Part shown: positions 62,101 to 64,000 of the stretch, piece after piece
Numbering within the stretch: the stretch's first letter is position 1
Layout of the letters: each line of letters begins with the position of its first letter
Assembly: GCA_964035795.1 (NCBI GenBank)
Contig: OZ038320.1
Span: 18,680,589-18,744,588 of the forward strand
From: Pterobdella sp. o SKG-2022
Lineage: Eukaryota; Annelida; Clitellata; Hirudinida; Piscicolidae
Direction: 5' to 3'
Length of the DNA: 64,000 nucleotides
Position numbers and translations under genes: made by a program
The notes under the pieces: model-generated
Seen by the model: the letters and a program-made list of their open reading frames with translations, nothing else
The model's database searches: none
Told to the model about the DNA's origin: nothing

Positions 62101-63809
62101 ATTCGCAATCACCAACAATCTTTTTGTCGCCAACACTTTTTTCACGAAAAGGGAGTCCCATTTTGTGTCCTATATCTCTGATGGTTCCAAGTCTCAGATT
62201 GACTTCATTCTTTGCCGAAAAACTTTTAAAAGTATGATGAAGAATGTCAAAGTCATTCCTAGAGAGGAATGTGTATTGCAACACCATCTGTTGGTCTGTG
62301 ATCTTGTTCCCACTATACGAAAGAGTGTGAAGCGGAAGTTTAACCCTCGTCTTCAAACTTGAAAACCGCAAAGGTGTTGACGTCAACTCAGTTTTTTGCT
62401 CGACATGCTCTCATTGGGTGCGCAAAAGATGTAGGGGTTTGACTGGAAAACTAAAAGATCAGGTTTATGTATGTCCTCGCTGTCTCAATTTAGCGCCACC
62501 TTTGAATTATAGACCTATCAAAAAAGTTGTTGTTGGTAACGCCACAATGGATGTAGAACGAATGTTTTGCTACCTCGATGATATGTTGTGTGCAGGTGGA
62601 GGTTGTGAACTGACAGTTATTACCAGATGTTCAATTGCCTGAGGTAACTTTAAAAAACACATCATTTTGGAATCTCGTGGCAAATTATACACATCTCGTC
62701 TGAGTTCTGCCTTGTTATATGGCAGTAAAAACTGGGCTTCAACAGTTACTGTTTTGCAAAAGCTACAGCGCAACGATAGGTCTATGATCTGCTGGATATG
62801 TGGCGTTAAGCCAAAAGACAGAAGTCCATCATCAGTTTTTCTGACAAAATTCAAAAGCCCAGACATAAAGACACTGCTACAGAGCCTTCGTCTTCGTTGG
62901 TATGGTCACGTGAGAAGTTCGTCCATGTGTATCAAAGACGTGCTCGAAATTCCTCTGCCTGGAGGTCGTTCCCGTGGTAGACCAGCAAAAACTTGGTTGA
63001 GTTGTGTTGAAAAGGATTTGGAATCCTTTGGCCTAGAAAATGCGGATCCACTCAATAGAGCTGAGTGGAGAAAGTGTATAAGACGACTGCTGTATACACC
63101 AACTACTGGGACGCCTACAACAGTATAAGCTAATATGGATATTATTTAATGAGAATGTTGTTATGAAAATGAAAAGCTTCAATTTATAATAAAAATTTTG
63201 AACTCTTATTTATAAACTAAATTTTATATAGTTAATTATTTCGGAATAGTTTTTTTTAAACACCTTAACACAAGTTTATTTTTTATTAATGATTTTTCTC
63301 AAATTTAATAACTTTAAGTAATTTTTTCTTCAAAGCTTTTTGAGAGCACTTTCGATTAAAAAATTCATTTTAAGCTACACTACACTAAAGGTTAGATGAC
63401 TTAGACAAAGCTAAAGGGTACTACCAGAAGTTTGTTGAGGTGTCTGATGAAGGTCAAGACAAAGGTGTACTTGCAGAGTCATACCTCAAAACGGGATATG
63501 CCTTCAACAACGCTGTAAATATATCGTGTGTAAAATTGTAAAAATATGAAATACATTAAAGTTTAAAAAAAAATAAAATTAGAAGAAATAATCGAAATAA
63601 AAAAATTAAATTGAAGCAAAGGAAAACTATAGTTCATGTTATGAAAGGTTTACGATGATGAATAAACCTGATTAGGGTCATTACGGGTTAGCAGTGCAAT
63701 ACAGCAAAAAAGCATACAAGATGACGAAGGAGAACAGTGAAGTTAAGCCGTATGAACGAGAAGCCAAGTGTCTGTATGGGGTTGCTAGAGCACACTCCCT
63801 ATATTCCAG
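56844..63809 (+). CDS. TTC29: TTC29-like tetratricopeptide repeat protein, eight exons visible, 3' end outside window
   Basis: TPR protein, probably linked to ciliary or flagellar dynein function if orthologous to TTC29. Exons: 56844-57118, 57527-57750, 57820-58005, 59525-59743, 60049-60134, 60911-61002, 63391-63514, 63676-63809, all GT..AG with matching phase; about 446 residues so far, against roughly 475 in human TTC29 (from memory). The N-terminal helix LLQDLLAEGYHMVFEEIYNM, the CYLNLALKFSEQRNSLAERF TPR-like helix and later TPR pairs (GHYGLAVQYSKKAYKMTKEN) follow the order in TTC29. The start is set at the ATG that begins MFPYIVNYYKKP, although an in-phase ATG lies at 56727. Introns hold a SINE-like piece, a retroelement 3' fragment and a nearly 2-kb LINE. 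Another TPR family remains possible. Confidence 0.65.
57341..57470 (+). repeat. tRNA-derived SINE
   Basis: Starts with GCCCGTATAGCTCAGAAGTAG (A-box-like), then GGTTTCGATCCAG (B-box-like with one extra T), and ends in AAGCGCTTTATAAATAC, the tail sequence common in tRNA-derived SINEs. It lies in intron 1 of the TPR gene. The acceptor stem does not pair, so it is not a tRNA gene. Confidence 0.7.
58610..58960 (+). mobile_element. 3' fragment of a retroelement in TPR gene intron 3
   Basis: Continuous frame with GFPSQLEPVGLDRGDGKRPD, then IFPYKACKCLIWDATCSDSF and KYRSLADSHIFIPLAVETSG before a stop at 58957-58959. This is the domain following RT in a group of invertebrate retroelements; the D-G-K-R-P-D and WDATC blocks are the recognisable parts. 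Same class as 54735-55060. It is far less AT-rich than the intron around it. Confidence 0.82.
59079..59132. repeat. (TC)n-(TA)n microsatellite
   Basis: A short TC run passes directly into about 43 bp of (TA)n. Confidence 0.95.
61200..63130 (+). mobile_element. LINE in TPR gene intron 6: endonuclease, zinc-finger-like and RT-tail parts
   Basis: Sense to the host gene. Endonuclease part (about 61640-62360): VNIYDIQEHRWAGGTKSN, then ILIPLGDWKGHVGEKADGFE, GGFGYCTRNSEGERIL, KSQIDFILCRKTF and LQHHLLVCDL, the catalytic order of LINE endonucleases. A Cys pair region (VYVCPRCLNLAP) and RT-distal block (FCYLDDMLCAGGGCELTV) follow, then a 153-codon open frame (62667-63128) with LRWYGHVRSS and RSRGRPAKTWLSCVEKDLES. 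The RT palm is deleted between 62360 and 62400. Long clean frames point to a young but internally deleted copy. Confidence 0.88.
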
Positions 63810-63878
63810 GTTAGCAAACTTTGTAAATATTAATCTGATATTTCTATGGTATAATTATGAAAAAAATGATAAGAGTAA

Positions 63879-64000
<122 letters not shown>

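Overview
The window is animal nuclear DNA. It is strongly AT-rich, carries many short exons split by GT..AG introns, and is crowded with decayed non-LTR retroelements, small inverted-repeat elements and long microsatellites. A secreted astacin/EGF/CUB/TSP1 architecture, a mitochondrial methionine aminopeptidase and a TTC29-like TPR protein point to an invertebrate metazoan. I cannot place it further from sequence alone.

Layout. 1-5 kb: AT-rich DNA with a CAAG/CAAA repeat and two decayed LINE pieces. 5.35-9.55 kb (-): a complete seven-exon METAP1D-like gene (335 aa). 9.77-10.83 kb (+): a four-exon gene of unknown function (238 aa), divergent from METAP1D across a 220-bp shared promoter region. 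11.4-15.95 kb: decayed LINEs and a broken Ty3/gypsy element, with a stray copy of one decarboxylase exon between them. 17.17-21.71 kb and 24.21-32.15 kb (both -): two tandem twelve-exon group II aromatic amino acid decarboxylase-family genes, the second carrying a LINE in intron 10. 32.2-36 kb: inverted repeats, a minisatellite and a decayed LINE. 36.07-43.98 kb and 48.50-53.25 kb (both -): two seventeen-exon secreted astacin-family genes (735 and 716 aa). Between them lie a 431-bp tandem duplication and LINE debris. 53.45-53.96 kb: a GATA microsatellite of about 510 bp. 56.84 kb to beyond the right edge (+): a TTC29-like TPR gene with retroelements in its introns.

I rebuilt the genes by joining exons with matching splice phase. 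METAP1D, both astacin-family genes and decarboxylase 1 close as whole open reading frames with consistent phase at every junction. The second decarboxylase closes only if one acceptor is moved; otherwise it has a 1-nt frameshift.

The most interesting signals are these. Both astacin paralogues have lost two zinc-binding histidines, the catalytic glutamate and the Met-turn methionine in the same way, yet keep full-length reading frames, which suggests a conserved family of secreted pseudo-proteases. Both decarboxylase paralogues have Asn in place of the PLP-stacking His, the change known from insect and legume aromatic acetaldehyde synthases; the second has also lost the catalytic-loop Tyr. In both gene pairs some exons are nearly identical in DNA while neighbouring exons and all introns are strongly diverged, an exon-by-exon mosaic. 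One exon also exists as a 105-bp detached copy about 14 kb away.
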